From the NCBI RefSeq assembly GCF_964340395.1, contig NC_135554.1:5349475-5413474 (forward strand): a stretch of 64,000 nucleotides of DNA, written 5' to 3'. A model generated the notes under the pieces. It had not been told where the DNA came from and did no database searches. It saw only the letters and a program-made list of their open reading frames with translations. Origin of the DNA: Glandiceps talaboti. Its lineage: Eukaryota > Hemichordata > Enteropneusta > Spengelidae. Positions 12,401 through 22,117 of this stretch are shown here, piece by piece (within the stretch, counting starts at the first letter, position 1; each line of letters starts with the position of its first letter). Made by a program: the position numbers and the translations under genes.

Positions 12401-15400
12401 ATTAAATATCCAAATTTTCCATTGCAATCGTCGTTTCATTTCAAATTTGCTTTGTGGGAAAAAAAGAATGTAATTTGAAATAATTCACTGTTTGGAAAGC
12501 AAAAAACATTGATTTAATTGTGAGCATTCATAACTTTGATGTGAAACAGTAACACAAGAAAATAAAAGAATTTATACTATTAGATTTTATCATAACCTTG
12601 AATCTTGATTTAGGAGATACCATAAGTGTTAGGGTTCCCTAGCTTAATCACAAATATGTATGTTTCCATGGTAATGCCCACAGACTAGTATGTAATTAAT
12701 AACTTAAGGAATCCTATATCATATGATAAATGTACCAATCCAGTACAGGAACTCATATTCTAGTTGGCTGTCGTCATGGCGGCTGCCTCTGGAGGTACAC
12801 CAGAAGAAATTTTGAATAGAATTGGAGAAGATTGCCTGTCTTGTTCAATTTGTTTGGAGCAATACAAAGTACCTAAACTTCTACCATGTCATCATACATT
12901 CTGTCTGCACTGTTTGGAGACACTTGTCAAGAAAAAAGGAGTCTTAAACTGTCCAACATGTCAGCAGGAAGTGGATCTACCCTCTGGTGGAGTTGCTGCA
13001 TTGAAGAACAACTTTTTCATGAACACACTACTGGAGGTGGTTGAGAAAAGAACAGAAGAGGCAAAGAAAACACAACATAAATGTGAGTGGTGTGAAGAAA
13101 ATGATGCTACACATTTTTGCAGAGATTGTGAGCAGTATTTCTGTGATGGTTGTGTCAAGCCAGTACATCAGAAACTGAAACGTGCAAGCTCACATACAGT
13201 ACTTTCTGTAGAAGAACATGAAAAGACAAAGTTTGCTATGCAGTCAGCCATTTTGTCCACTGAACGTTGTAAAGGTCATCCTGCAAATGAGGTCAAATAT
13301 TTCTGTGATACGTGTCAAGTACCAATCTGTTCAGAGTGTACAATTATAGATCACCGTATTCCAGACCACAGTCATAGATATCTACAAATAGTGGCTGATG
13401 AGAGTTCCAAAGAGCTGTCAAAAATGGTGGAAAAATTGAAAGTGAAAGCTAAGCAGACAGATGAAAGTAAAATGGCAGTTGTAGGTTTGTGTAAAAAAGT
13501 GAAAGACCAATTTGAAGTAGAGGATGGTAAAGTAACCAAGCATGAAGAAACTTGCATAAAGATTTTGGAGTCAAGTGTTAAAGAAATCAAGTCTCAGATT
13601 GGAAAAGTTAAAGAACAAAGATGCACATTGAGAGAAGGGTTGAAGACAGACTGCCATCTACAGGTCAAACAATTAGAAATGCAGATTGTTGATTTAGAAT
13701 TCAAATATGAAAACATTATCAGTACATCTGGATATGTAGAGGCATTAGTTAACCATGGCAGTGCAGCTCAATTGGTGTCCAGTAAATCTAAGCTCATACA
13801 ACGTATTGAAGAGTTGGCTGCCATGGAAACCAAACCAGATATCAGACAGGAAGTGGTCACATTCAAACCTTCTGATGATGTCACTACAGATGGAATGCTG
13901 GGAGTTCTGAGATATGATGTATGCCCACATCTGTGTACAGTTGACAACATTCCAAAGAGACTAGTAAAAGGTGAATCTGTCAAGTTACTGATAACAACTA
14001 AAGACAGCAGTGGTAAGACAGTCATACCAAACCAAGAAGTGAAAGTGAAAGTAAGAAAACCAGATGGATCAGAAGAAGACATCCCAGTAACTGACAACAA
14101 AGATGGTACACACACTGGGATGATACATGGTGAAATGGATGGTAAATATCAAGTTACCATGGTGATAGAAGACCAACCAATACCAGGATCACCATTACAG
14201 ATACCTGTCATGAAAGGATTGGTGAAAACTATCGGCAAACATGGAAGTAATCAAGGCGAGTTCAGTAAGCCCTTCAGTGCCACCTTAAACCGACATGGAG
14301 ACATGGTGGTAGCTGATACAACGAATGCAAGAATTCAATTTATTGACATTCTTGGGAAATTTAAGAAAGTGTTGAAATTTACACAGTTCAAGAAGAGATT
14401 CTGCCCACTTGATGTAGCAATATCAGCTGAAGATGAATACTTTATGACAGATAATGGTAACAAACTAATAGTGGTTAGTGACGAAGATGGAAATGTTGTC
14501 AGATGCTTTGGACAAAATGAACTGAAGCATCCCAGAGGCATCTGTATTAGTCCTCTAGATGGTACTGTCTATGTCACTGACTGGGATGGAACCTGTGGGG
14601 ATAGGACAGACAAGGAAGATAGTCACTGTGTAAGAAAATACAGACAGAATGGAGATTACATCAACTCCTTTGGCAAGTATGGTGAATTCAAAGGACCCTA
14701 CTTCATGTACATTGACAGTCAAGGAATCTTGTATGTAACTGACTTTGATAATCACTGTGTCCAGGTCTTCAGTGCCGATGACCAATTCTGGTACAAGTTT
14801 GGCATTCCAGGTCAAAGTGAAGGTCAGCTGTATTATCCACGTGGAATAGTGATGGACAAGAACAGTTATCTGTATGTGGGTGATAGCAAAGACCGTGTAC
14901 TGAAATTTGACATGAGTGGAAGATTCATCTGTCATGTTGATAGAGCTGAAGATGGGTTAAATTCCCCTGCTGGTCTAGTATTAACTGAAGATGTACCAGT
15001 CAAACTAGTTGTGGTTGATAAAGGCAATCATTGTCTGAAAGTATTTGTACTGTAAGACCTGGCATGTAGATAACTCGGTGTACTTGCTGATGTGTAAAAA
15101 CCACAACAACAGAGAAGAGAATTATGCTAAACTTTCCAAAGATTTCCATTGCATGTAACAATCTAATAATCTGATGTAGGAATAAGGCATGACTTGCTTT
15201 TATTAGCTTTGTTTCCATCATATATTTCTGTTTGTTTTCGATGTCACTGTTCCAGGAGTGATCGCTATCTTCCAATGAGGGTGTGTGTTCCTGGAACAAC
15301 AAAATTGAAAACAAACACCAATATATGAAGGAAATAGAGATATTAAAATCAGTCTTGCCTTATTCTTACATCAGATTTTAATCAGATTGAGAATGTACCA

Positions 15401-15906
15401 CAATTTTGATGGGGATTAAAAATGAAATACTTGGGGAACTCACGGTAGATTTTACCTACTTCCTAACCGTAACAAAAAACAGTGGTAGTATTGTAACTAA
15501 CATAGAAGTTATCAACATATGCATATACATGTACAATGTGTATTGTATAAGTCTACATACAGAATGTACACGTACAAAAAAACATCACTAGATAGTGTGA
15601 TTTGATATGTTTCTGATGAAACAAATATATGTACCATTATTAGGTGGTTATGTTTCCACTGGAATCATGTGACAAAAGATTTCAACCTAGACAGGGAAAA
15701 GTCACTTTCAAGTTTTACACATCTGGGATTCCATTCGTTTGTCACATGATGCCAGTGATGAGTCATGTGACCAACCCAGGACACCAGATTGGTGAACAAG
15801 TCCACATAACAGTATGGATGAAAGATTCAGTTTTTACTTTAGCTAAATATCAATTGTGTGTAGTGTTTCAAAAAGTTTATATTTCTTTATTGATGATTTA
15901 TAGTAC

Positions 15907-15940
<34 letters not shown>

Positions 15941-18900
15941 CAATCAATCTTTATTGTATAACAACATGCCATAGCAAGCATGGTAAAGCATACAAAAATA
16001 ACATACAGAAATAAAGTGAACACAATACAGTCATTTAGCCAACTGCTGGAGAACTCTTTACATCAACAAGAAATTTCCCAAGAGGAAGTTTATCATCCAA
16101 GATCAAAATGTGCAAAATTTTGCTTTTATCATTTGAGCAATGAAAAATTGAATTATTTAATGACAAAGAAGAAAAAAGTGCCTTTCTTTCATTCATATAT
16201 TGAGAACAAAGAATTAAATAATGAAATACTATCAAGACTATCTTGAAGTTCATATTTTAATGAAGTGACATATCATCACTGACAAACATTCACAGAACAA
16301 CTTTTCAAAGTCAAAGTACTTTTTAAATGAAGAATTCTAAAATTAGAAGAAAGTACATTTTAACAATTCATGTAATTTCTTGATTAGTCAACTAAAACAC
16401 ATCAAATAAAATCCTTAAGATGAATATGATAAAATTGAGAGAGAAAATGTTCAGTTATAATCCATTGTATTGCTGACACAGACCTGACACTGTGGTATGG
16501 CATGGTCTGTACAGGACCTGGTGAAGGGGGAAATGTTATTGCTGTGTAGTAGATGGATAGAATTGTTTGGGTTTTTTTTGTAAATTTTGTAAGCAGTATA
16601 CAAACTGGTCACAAGGGGTAGAATGATTTACAAATAAAGTTGATTATTTTCAATGATACAATGCATGTAGAGACAAGTAAATATCAAGATAGTGACATAC
16701 CAAGATAAGATATTATATGTACATGTCAATACTGTTACAGTAGTAGTCTGGAGAATAACAGAGATTCCAGGCTAGTCAGTACTGTAGTAGTCTGGAGAAT
16801 AGTAGAGATTCCAGGCTAGTCAGTATTGTAGTAGTCTGGAGAATAGTAGAGATTCCATGCTAGTCAGTACTGTAGTAGTCTGGGGAATAGTAGAGATTCC
16901 AGGCTAGTCAGTACTGTAGTAGTCTGGAGAATAGTAGAGATTCCAGGCTAGTCAGTACTGTAGTAGTATGGGGAATAGTAGAGATTCCAGGCTAGTCAGT
17001 ACTGTAGTAGTCTGGAGAATAGTAGAGATTCCAGGCTAGTCAGTACTGTAGTAGTCTGGAGAATAGTAGAGATCCCAGGCTAGTCAGTACTGTAGTAGTC
17101 TGGAGAATAGTGGAGTTTCCAGGCTAGTCAGTATTGTAGTAGTCTGGAGAATAGTAGAGATTCCAGGCTAGTCAGTACTGTAGTAGTCTGGAGAATAGTA
17201 GAGATTCCAGGCTAGTCAGTACTGTAGTAGTCTGGAGAATAGTAGAGATTCCAGGCTAGTTAGTACTGTAGTAGTCTGGAGAATAGCAGAGATTCCAGGC
17301 TAGTCAGTACTGTAGTAGTCTGGAGAATAGTAGAGATTCCAGGCTAGTCAGTACTGTAGTAGTCTGGAGAATAGTAGAGATCCCAGGCTAGTCAGTACTG
17401 TAGTAGTCTGGAGAATAGCAGAGATTCCAGGCTAGTTAGTACTGTAGTAGTCTGGAGAATAGCAGAGATTCCAGGCTAGTCAGTACTGTAGTAGTCTGGA
17501 GAATAGTAGAGATCCCAGGCTAGTCAGTACTGTAGTAGTCTGGAGAATAGTAGAGATTCCAGGCTAGTCAGTACTGTAGTAGTCTGGAGTAGAGTAGAGA
17601 TTCCAGGCTAGTGAGTACTGTAGTAGTCTGGAGAATAGTAGAGATTCCAGGCTAGTCAGTACTGTAGTAGTCTGGAGTAGAGTAGAGATTCCAGGCTAGT
17701 CAGTACTATAGTAGCCTGGAGTAGAGTAGAGATTCCATGCTAGTCAGTACTGTAGTAGTCTGGAGAATAGTAGAGATCCCAGGCTAGTCAGTACTGTAGT
17801 AGTCTGGAGAATAGTAGAGATTCCAGGCTAGTCAGTACTGTAGTAGTCTGGAGTAGAGTAGAGATTCCAGGCTAGTCAGTACTGTAGTAGTCTGGAGAAT
17901 AGTAGAGATTCCAGGCTAGTCAGTACTGTAGTAGTCTGGAGTAGAGTAGAGATTCCAGGCTAGTCAGTACTGTAGTAGTCTGGAGTAGAGTAGAGATTCC
18001 AGGCTAGTCAGTACTGTAGTAGTCTGGAAAAAAGTAGAGATTCCAGGCTAGTCAGTACTGTAGTAGTCTGGAGAATAGTAGAGATTCCAGGCTAGTCAGT
18101 ACTGTAGTAGTCTGGAGAATTGTAGCGATTCCAGGCTAGTCAGTACTGTAGTAGTCTGGAGAATAGTAGAGATTCCAGGCTAGTCAGTACTGTAGTAGTC
18201 TGGAGAATAGTAGAGATTCCAGGCTAGTCAGTACTGTAGTAGTCACTAGAAAAGTTTTGTATAGCACTTTTCCACTCTGTATCGTAATTGAGCACTTCCG
18301 GATTATTACCCCTGGCATGTATATATTGTGGTATAAGTCTTCTATCATATCAGGTCCCCAATACAGTCATAGTATATGCCCCCCCCCCCCCCTTCATATA
18401 ACTGTTGTTATCCTTAACTGTACCTAGTCAGGACAAGGTAATCAAATCAGATCACTATAGTGAATCTATGGTTCAGATACAAGGTGTCTATACACAAGCA
18501 CTCTTTAACTTCCTTCTTAATAGTAAAAGTACTATAGCATTATCAGGACCACAGTCTGGTATACCACCAACTATCCTATCACCAGTGGCCTTCCAAGGAG
18601 CTGCACTCAAGACACTCAAGGTATGAAGACATGTCTTATATTTACAAAACATACATTCACTTTGAACTACATTGTTGCTAATGGGGGGGGGGGGGGGGGG
18701 GGGTTGTGCAACACCTCAGTCAGAGGTGCAACTGGGGCACAACTTTGACACTGAATACCACCTTGAGAAATACAATTGTATTTAAAACTGTTTTCATAGA
18801 TTTTAAAATAGGATCAAAATAGTCATTTAGTTCCAGAAACAATTTCCTAAATATATATATATATATGCACAGCTGCAGATTAATGAATGATGTGGTTGGG

Positions 18901-19564
18901 GGTGCTATACAGGTCTGTTAAAAGGTGATTTTTTTGATGGGTGAAGACATTTCTTAAGCCTGGAATAGGAACACATCTTTATTAACCCTATGTGTAAAAA
19001 ATTTTGAGAAGAAGAAAAAAATACCAAATGGTTGATTTAACTGAATTGAAATACATATTATAGAAAGAAAATTTAAGGAAGGTTTTCAATATTTCCACAA
19101 AAGCGTAGAATCTCAGCTTGCACCACTTTAAATTCATGATTCTGCATAAAGTTGTATCTGCAAAATATTTTCCTGTAACTTGTAACTAATATATACACTA
19201 TTCTTGATACTAGGTAAAACATGGAAAAGTGCATCAATACCAGGCTGGCAAATCACAAGTACTGAGTACTTTAGAAGTGACAGGACCTTTACTACCTACT
19301 AATATTGTCTACTTGTGTGAACTGTTTAAACAAACGCAGCAAGGTGACTTCAATATGATATGTAATGTACAAGATTGTACGATACCTTTCAATGCTGCAC
19401 AAAGTGACAATGTCCAAGATGACGATGATGAGAGAACACATAAACTAAGTCAGTGTGGACTGTCTAAGGAAAGTATTGTGAATTTTATAGAAGGCAGTAA
19501 TCATGGAAAGTATGCAATCAGAGAATTGAAATGTGAAAACAATATGTATAGTTGGAATCTCTGA
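3019..19564 (+). CDS. DONSON: DONSON (downstream neighbour of SON) homologue, ten exons
   Basis: Replication-fork protection and CMG-helicase assembly factor acting in the nucleus. Exons reconstructed from GT-AG sites with continuous phase: 3019-3348, 4223-4336, 5717-5893, 7360-7481, 8276-8326, 8784-8962, 9989-10115, 10723-10858 (10852 is an alternative donor, also phase 0), 18432-18620, 19214-19564; about 591 aa against 566 in human. Matches recalled from the vertebrate family: basic N-terminus 'RPSDVMKMRRRKK', 'RRNPF', 'TWIHPSIPWIKLFPRI', 'FYMCTYQYTILFRAAG', 'PTTKGLREALKNEGIEF', 'GIPPTILSPVAFQGA' and C-terminal 'NNMYSWNL'. Exon 8 carries a strongly acidic stretch. The start is the first in-frame ATG before the conserved basic segment; an upstream non-coding exon cannot be excluded. 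Intron 8 contains a complete TRIM gene and a minisatellite. Exons 9 and 10 recur downstream. A polyadenylation signal lies at 19,898. Confidence 0.92.
3420..3700. repeat. Dispersed repeat in DONSON intron 1
   Basis: Contains 'agcaacatgaccacgcc', 'atagcaacag' and 'ggataacaacag'-like motifs and ends 'acagttgtgctacaa...ttggcac'. The same motif order and end recur at about 34,600-34,920, so this is a member of an interspersed family of unknown class. Confidence 0.55.
6068..6545. repeat. (TG)n / (GTAT)n microsatellite in DONSON intron 3
   Basis: A TG run (about 6076-6108) is followed by long GTAT runs interrupted by 'TTTG' and 'CATT' variants, up to about 6540. The long Cys/Val/Met or His/Thr/Tyr reading frames across it are artefacts of the repeat. 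Confidence 0.95.
7165..7260 (+). repeat. SINE 3'-tail fragment
   Basis: The motif 'gttgtaaaacactctgagca' and a following 'attgttatcatt' match the 3' part of the SINE-like elements at 20,375, 29,850 and 11,411. Only the tail is present, inside DONSON intron 3. Confidence 0.5.
9181..9430. repeat. 125-bp tandem duplication ending in (CA)n
   Basis: A segment starting 'tggacactata' at 9181 repeats almost exactly at 9306 (period 125). Each copy ends in a CA run. It lies in DONSON intron 6. Confidence 0.85.
11009..11147. repeat. Short tandem repeat, 64-65-bp period
   Basis: Starts of 'gagagtccaaa' at 11009, 11074 and 11138 give two full copies and a partial third, with few differences. It lies in DONSON intron 8, upstream of TRIM copy 1. 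Confidence 0.8.
11411..11760 (+). mobile_element. SINE-like element, left border of the repeated block
   Basis: Shares ordered motifs with 20,375-20,730 and 29,850-30,210: 'ctgtcatttgtttctga', 'gggcaagatttgaacccc', 'attgaggacctggtagga' and a 3' part 'aaagtgccttgcgcatag'. This architecture, with a tail of the 'gtaaagcactttgagca' type, is that of a metazoan SINE. It is more diverged than the other two copies. Family name not assigned. Confidence 0.6.
12776..15055 (+). CDS. TRIM-NHL E3 ubiquitin ligase, class VII (TRIM2/3/71-like), copy 1
   Basis: 759 aa, uninterrupted coding region. RING of C3HC4 type (C23, C26, C38, H40, C43, C46, C59, C62), B-box 1 (about 101-145, CEWC...CRDC...CDGC), B-box 2 (C165, H168, C177, C180, C185, C188, H193, H198 or H200), coiled coil about 208-350, filamin-type Ig domain about 382-479, then about six NHL repeats (about 481-759) ending with the protein. 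This is the C-VII TRIM order; relatives ubiquitinate proteins and, in the LIN41/TRIM71 branch, bind RNA through the NHL propeller. Substrate here is unknown. The ATG at 12,776 ('gtcATGg') is conserved in all three copies. Compared with copies 2 and 3 it lacks four residues near position 636 (12 bases lost between short GGTGA direct repeats). It lies inside DONSON intron 8, same strand. The 5' flank is clearly more diverged than in the other copies and lacks their TATATACTCAG motif. Confidence 0.93.
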   Translation: MAAASGGTPEEILNRIGEDCLSCSICLEQYKVPKLLPCHHTFCLHCLETLVKKKGVLNCPTCQQEVDLPSGGVAALKNNFFMNTLLEVVEKRTEEAKKTQHKCEWCEENDATHFCRDCEQYFCDGCVKPVHQKLKRASSHTVLSVEEHEKTKFAMQSAILSTERCKGHPANEVKYFCDTCQVPICSECTIIDHRIPDHSHRYLQIVADESSKELSKMVEKLKVKAKQTDESKMAVVGLCKKVKDQFEVEDGKVTKHEETCIKILESSVKEIKSQIGKVKEQRCTLREGLKTDCHLQVKQLEMQIVDLEFKYENIISTSGYVEALVNHGSAAQLVSSKSKLIQRIEELAAMETKPDIRQEVVTFKPSDDVTTDGMLGVLRYDVCPHLCTVDNIPKRLVKGESVKLLITTKDSSGKTVIPNQEVKVKVRKPDGSEEDIPVTDNKDGTHTGMIHGEMDGKYQVTMVIEDQPIPGSPLQIPVMKGLVKTIGKHGSNQGEFSKPFSATLNRHGDMVVADTTNARIQFIDILGKFKKVLKFTQFKKRFCPLDVAISAEDEYFMTDNGNKLIVVSDEDGNVVRCFGQNELKHPRGICISPLDGTVYVTDWDGTCGDRTDKEDSHCVRKYRQNGDYINSFGKYGEFKGPYFMYIDSQGILYVTDFDNHCVQVFSADDQFWYKFGIPGQSEGQLYYPRGIVMDKNSYLYVGDSKDRVLKFDMSGRFICHVDRAEDGLNSPAGLVLTEDVPVKLVVVDKGNHCLKVFVL
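15056..16738. other. 3' flank of TRIM copy 1
   Basis: No gene. Nearly identical to 24,428-26,269 in unit 2. Contains one arm of a palindromic element (about 15,645-15,880) that is complete in unit 3, and a retroelement tail (listed separately). The antisense frame over 15,000-15,314 is repeated at 24,372-24,692 because the DNA is duplicated; it has no recognisable domain. Confidence 0.6.
15905..16255 (-). mobile_element. Retroelement 3' fragment with (ATTG)n tail, unit 1
   Basis: Read on the - strand it ends in 'caataaag' plus repeated ATTG (about 15,905-15,950). The body spans about 300 bases with no intact ORF. The same insertion is present in unit 2 (25,302-25,620), while the matching position in unit 3 (about 38,630) runs straight through, so it is a shared-derived insertion of units 1 and 2. 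Confidence 0.6.
16739..18244. repeat. 44-bp minisatellite array 1 (about 34 copies)
   Basis: Unit begins 'gtagtagtctggagaatag' and ends 'ctagtcagtact'; 1,506 bases give about 34 copies. It carries the 8-base palindrome CAGTACTG. Variants private to this array include 'ggagtagagtag' in place of 'ggagaatagtag', and 'gatccc'. The unit length is not a multiple of three and stops occur in all frames, so it is non-coding. It lies in DONSON intron 8 and ends 187 bases before exon 9. Confidence 0.97.
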
Positions 19565-19897
19565 AAATGAACTGGTGCTTGAAACGAACATGTATGGTGT
19601 TGAAATATAATTTATATACCGAGTATATAGTAGTAACTATGAGAATGAATTCAGTGTCTAAATATGCTGTGAAAATATAATTTAGCATATTGAGTTCTGA
19701 TAGTCACAAGTGGTAACATAGTTTTCAATAAGCTAATCAGACACAACCTAAAGTTATAATTGTGATATTGTGACACAAAGTAATTGAGATATTAATTGTA
19801 AATGCTGTATTAAAATCAACAACAATGTATTCTGCAATTGTACTCTGTGATAACACTGGATGGGTCTCCCTATAGACTGAACCATCTTTTGGTGGCA

Positions 19898-19903
19898 AAT
19901 AAA
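19898..19903 (+). terminator. Polyadenylation signal of DONSON, unit 1
   Basis: AATAAA about 334 bases after the DONSON stop, in a segment ('ggtggcaaataaaccaagca') kept in all three units (29,493 and 43,256). Confidence 0.55.
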
Positions 19904-20374
19904 CCAAGCAAGTGTATATTATATATAAGCTATCAGAGATGCTGCCTCCTAGTCTAGTTACTGTATGTGTCCATTTTTTTTACGATAACCATATCTCTCC
20001 ATGTATAGTCAAACAGACAAATTCTACTGAAAGTCTGGCTAATCTCCTACTGGGGAATGGGTGAACAGACTTGCATGTCAGTAGTAATTCTATCATACAC
20101 ACTGACAGGTGGTTGTAATTGGTTGCTTGGTTCACTTTTTGGTCTACTCTGAAATGACTGATGCGTACTAGTTCTGCAGGGAAAATACTATTACTTTAGA
20201 CTGTCGACAGTCGTGCGTGCCTTTTTTGCTACGTTTCATCTAAATCAAAGTCGTCACCTGACTCCGTAGCACTGAATACTAATGCATACTGATAGGAACT
20301 GCGATTGCTGTGAGTGTATCCGGCGCTCGCTAATCTGTACGCAGTTATAGTATCTCTCCAGATCGGGGCGAGAC

Positions 20375-20730
20375 AACAACTAATTATAATGGCCAGCTCT
20401 GTGTTTGTACATGTAAGTAAGAGTCTCACTACTGTCATTTGTTTCTGAATGGCTAAAGTCCATGGGCAAGATTTGAACCCCAGCTGTGTGCCAGTAAACC
20501 CAGTTGTGAAATTGAGGACCTGGTAGGATAAAGGTTGTATTGTGAATGCTTTAATCGTGTGTGCTTATGGAGGCTATTATTGATTGTATGCTCCTCAGGG
20601 AGTTGAGGAAGTATTTAGGGGCCTAGGGTTGTTGTGCCACCATAGATCTGTGCCAGGTGTAATAATTGTAAAGCACTTTGAGCATAGTGTGGGCAAATTG
20701 CTTATAAAAAACATTGTTATTATAGTTGCA
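20375..20730 (+). mobile_element. SINE-like element, border of units 1 and 2
   Basis: Motif order as in the copy at 11,411, with a better preserved tail 'gtaaagcactttgagcatag' followed by 'cattgttattat'. 'gggcaagatttgaacccc' resembles a reversed tRNA B-box. It is nearly identical to 29,850-30,210. Confidence 0.65.
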
Positions 20731-22084
20731 TGTGTTCGTAATAGACTCCACCAGGGCTCAGCCGCCACCATTTAAAAAAAATAGAAATATTGTACCAAAT
20801 GTCGCCACTTGTCAGAAAGGTAAGGTAGCTGATTGATCTTTGGTGCAAGACAAGACAATTAACGATACTGTGATTATCGTGAAAAGAAAAAGCTGTGCAA
20901 CAGTAGATTGAGCACAGTGTATTGAACTAAACAAAACGATAATATGTCAATCATGAAGTAAATGGAAGCCTGGCCTTACAGCATGTGGCTGGCACAGAAC
21001 TACACACATTGCATACAACTGTGTATGTAAGTTTACTGAACAATAGGAATGACTTTAGTTCAAACAATTGTATGTCAACATAATTTGCAATTTGTTTGTC
21101 ATTTTTTCCCATATTAAAACAATAGTCTGTCTACTTAGATTTAATTAATTGAAAGTGAATACCAAATGTAAATCTTCAAATTTATAATTGAGATTTGCAA
21201 TTCAAAACAGACAGCAGACACAGAACATTCCTCTAGTAACTGAACTATGAAATCAATAATTAGTTTGTCACTGTCAATGGTTTATTACCTGGAATGTACC
21301 ATTGTATACATATACTAGTCAGTGACCTATGACCTGCATGTAAACTATACAATGAGAGGTCAAATCTGGGTCACATCTACTGTAATGTTCCATGTCTGGT
21401 ACTCAGACTTTGTTATATACATAACAATGTAGTGACTCACTGTACATGTACACTCTGTGATCAATAGAAAATAGAAATAGAAAATATGTATAAATTGTAT
21501 AGCTATATCTACATAGTGTAATGCTATAAATTCTGAAACTAACAAATTATGGACTTTTTCTGATTAGGTGACATACAAGTATAGAGATATTGATGTGTGG
21601 GGGCATTTTGTAAGTGAATATACATGATTGTATGTTACAGCCCATAATATCTAGACCACTTGTGAAATCAAGTGTCTACATGGAGATATAAAATGTCTAG
21701 ATTTTCCAGTGAAGTTCTCTACTATTTACAACTGTTCCATTTCAAAGTTGCTTCACAGGAACAAAAGAATGTAAAAGTGAAATACTTCATTAACTGAACA
21801 ACAACACCACTGATTTATTAGTCAACAATTCACACCTAACTTTTTTAACTTAGAACTGATTCCAGTATAAAGTTAAAAATGATACAACAAAGTTAAAGAA
21901 TTTATAGAACTAGATCTTATCATGAACTTTGAATTTGACTTACTAGATACCAGGCCAGTTTTGGGGTTCCCTCTCTTAATTGTAAATGTGTAAGTTTCCA
22001 TGGTAATGCTTGCACAGTTGCCTTGCTTGAACTATATAGTAATTATTCACCTGTCATAGCTTAGGGAGTCCTATGTCACATGAT

Positions 22085-22117
22085 GCATATATACTCAGAC
22101 TCTAGTAGGTTGCCATC
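22085..22117 (+). promoter_or_regulatory. Possible TATA motif and leader of TRIM copy 2
   Basis: 'atatatactcag' lies about 20-30 bases before the ATG. A matching 'tatatatactcagt' precedes TRIM copy 3 (about 35,415-35,432) but is absent before copy 1. No transcription start is proven, and the motif could lie within the 5' UTR. Confidence 0.3.

Larger units (their letters stand above)
19910..22117. other. Spacer between DONSON 3' end and TRIM copy 2
   Basis: No gene apart from the SINE listed separately. A GC-richer stretch of about 115 bases at roughly 20,213-20,330 is missing from the otherwise matching spacer of unit 2 (about 29,797). The part from about 21,300 onward is the 5' flank of TRIM copy 2 and resembles 34,930-35,474 (unit 3) more than 11,880-12,775 (unit 1). 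Confidence 0.6.

Noticed and set aside
13768-14115. Antisense frames inside the TRIM genes (also 23,110-23,457 and 36,572-36,814)
   Set aside because: Shadows of the real coding strand; Ser/Thr/Leu-rich low-complexity translations without domains.
15000-15314. Antisense 104-aa frame repeated at 24,372-24,692
   Set aside because: Repeated only because the DNA is duplicated; it overlaps the TRIM 3' end, has no motif, and is not kept in unit 3.
16739-18244. Regular 44-bp repeats resembling a CRISPR array
   Set aside because: No distinct spacers: the whole 44-base unit repeats, in an intron of an animal gene, with no cas genes.
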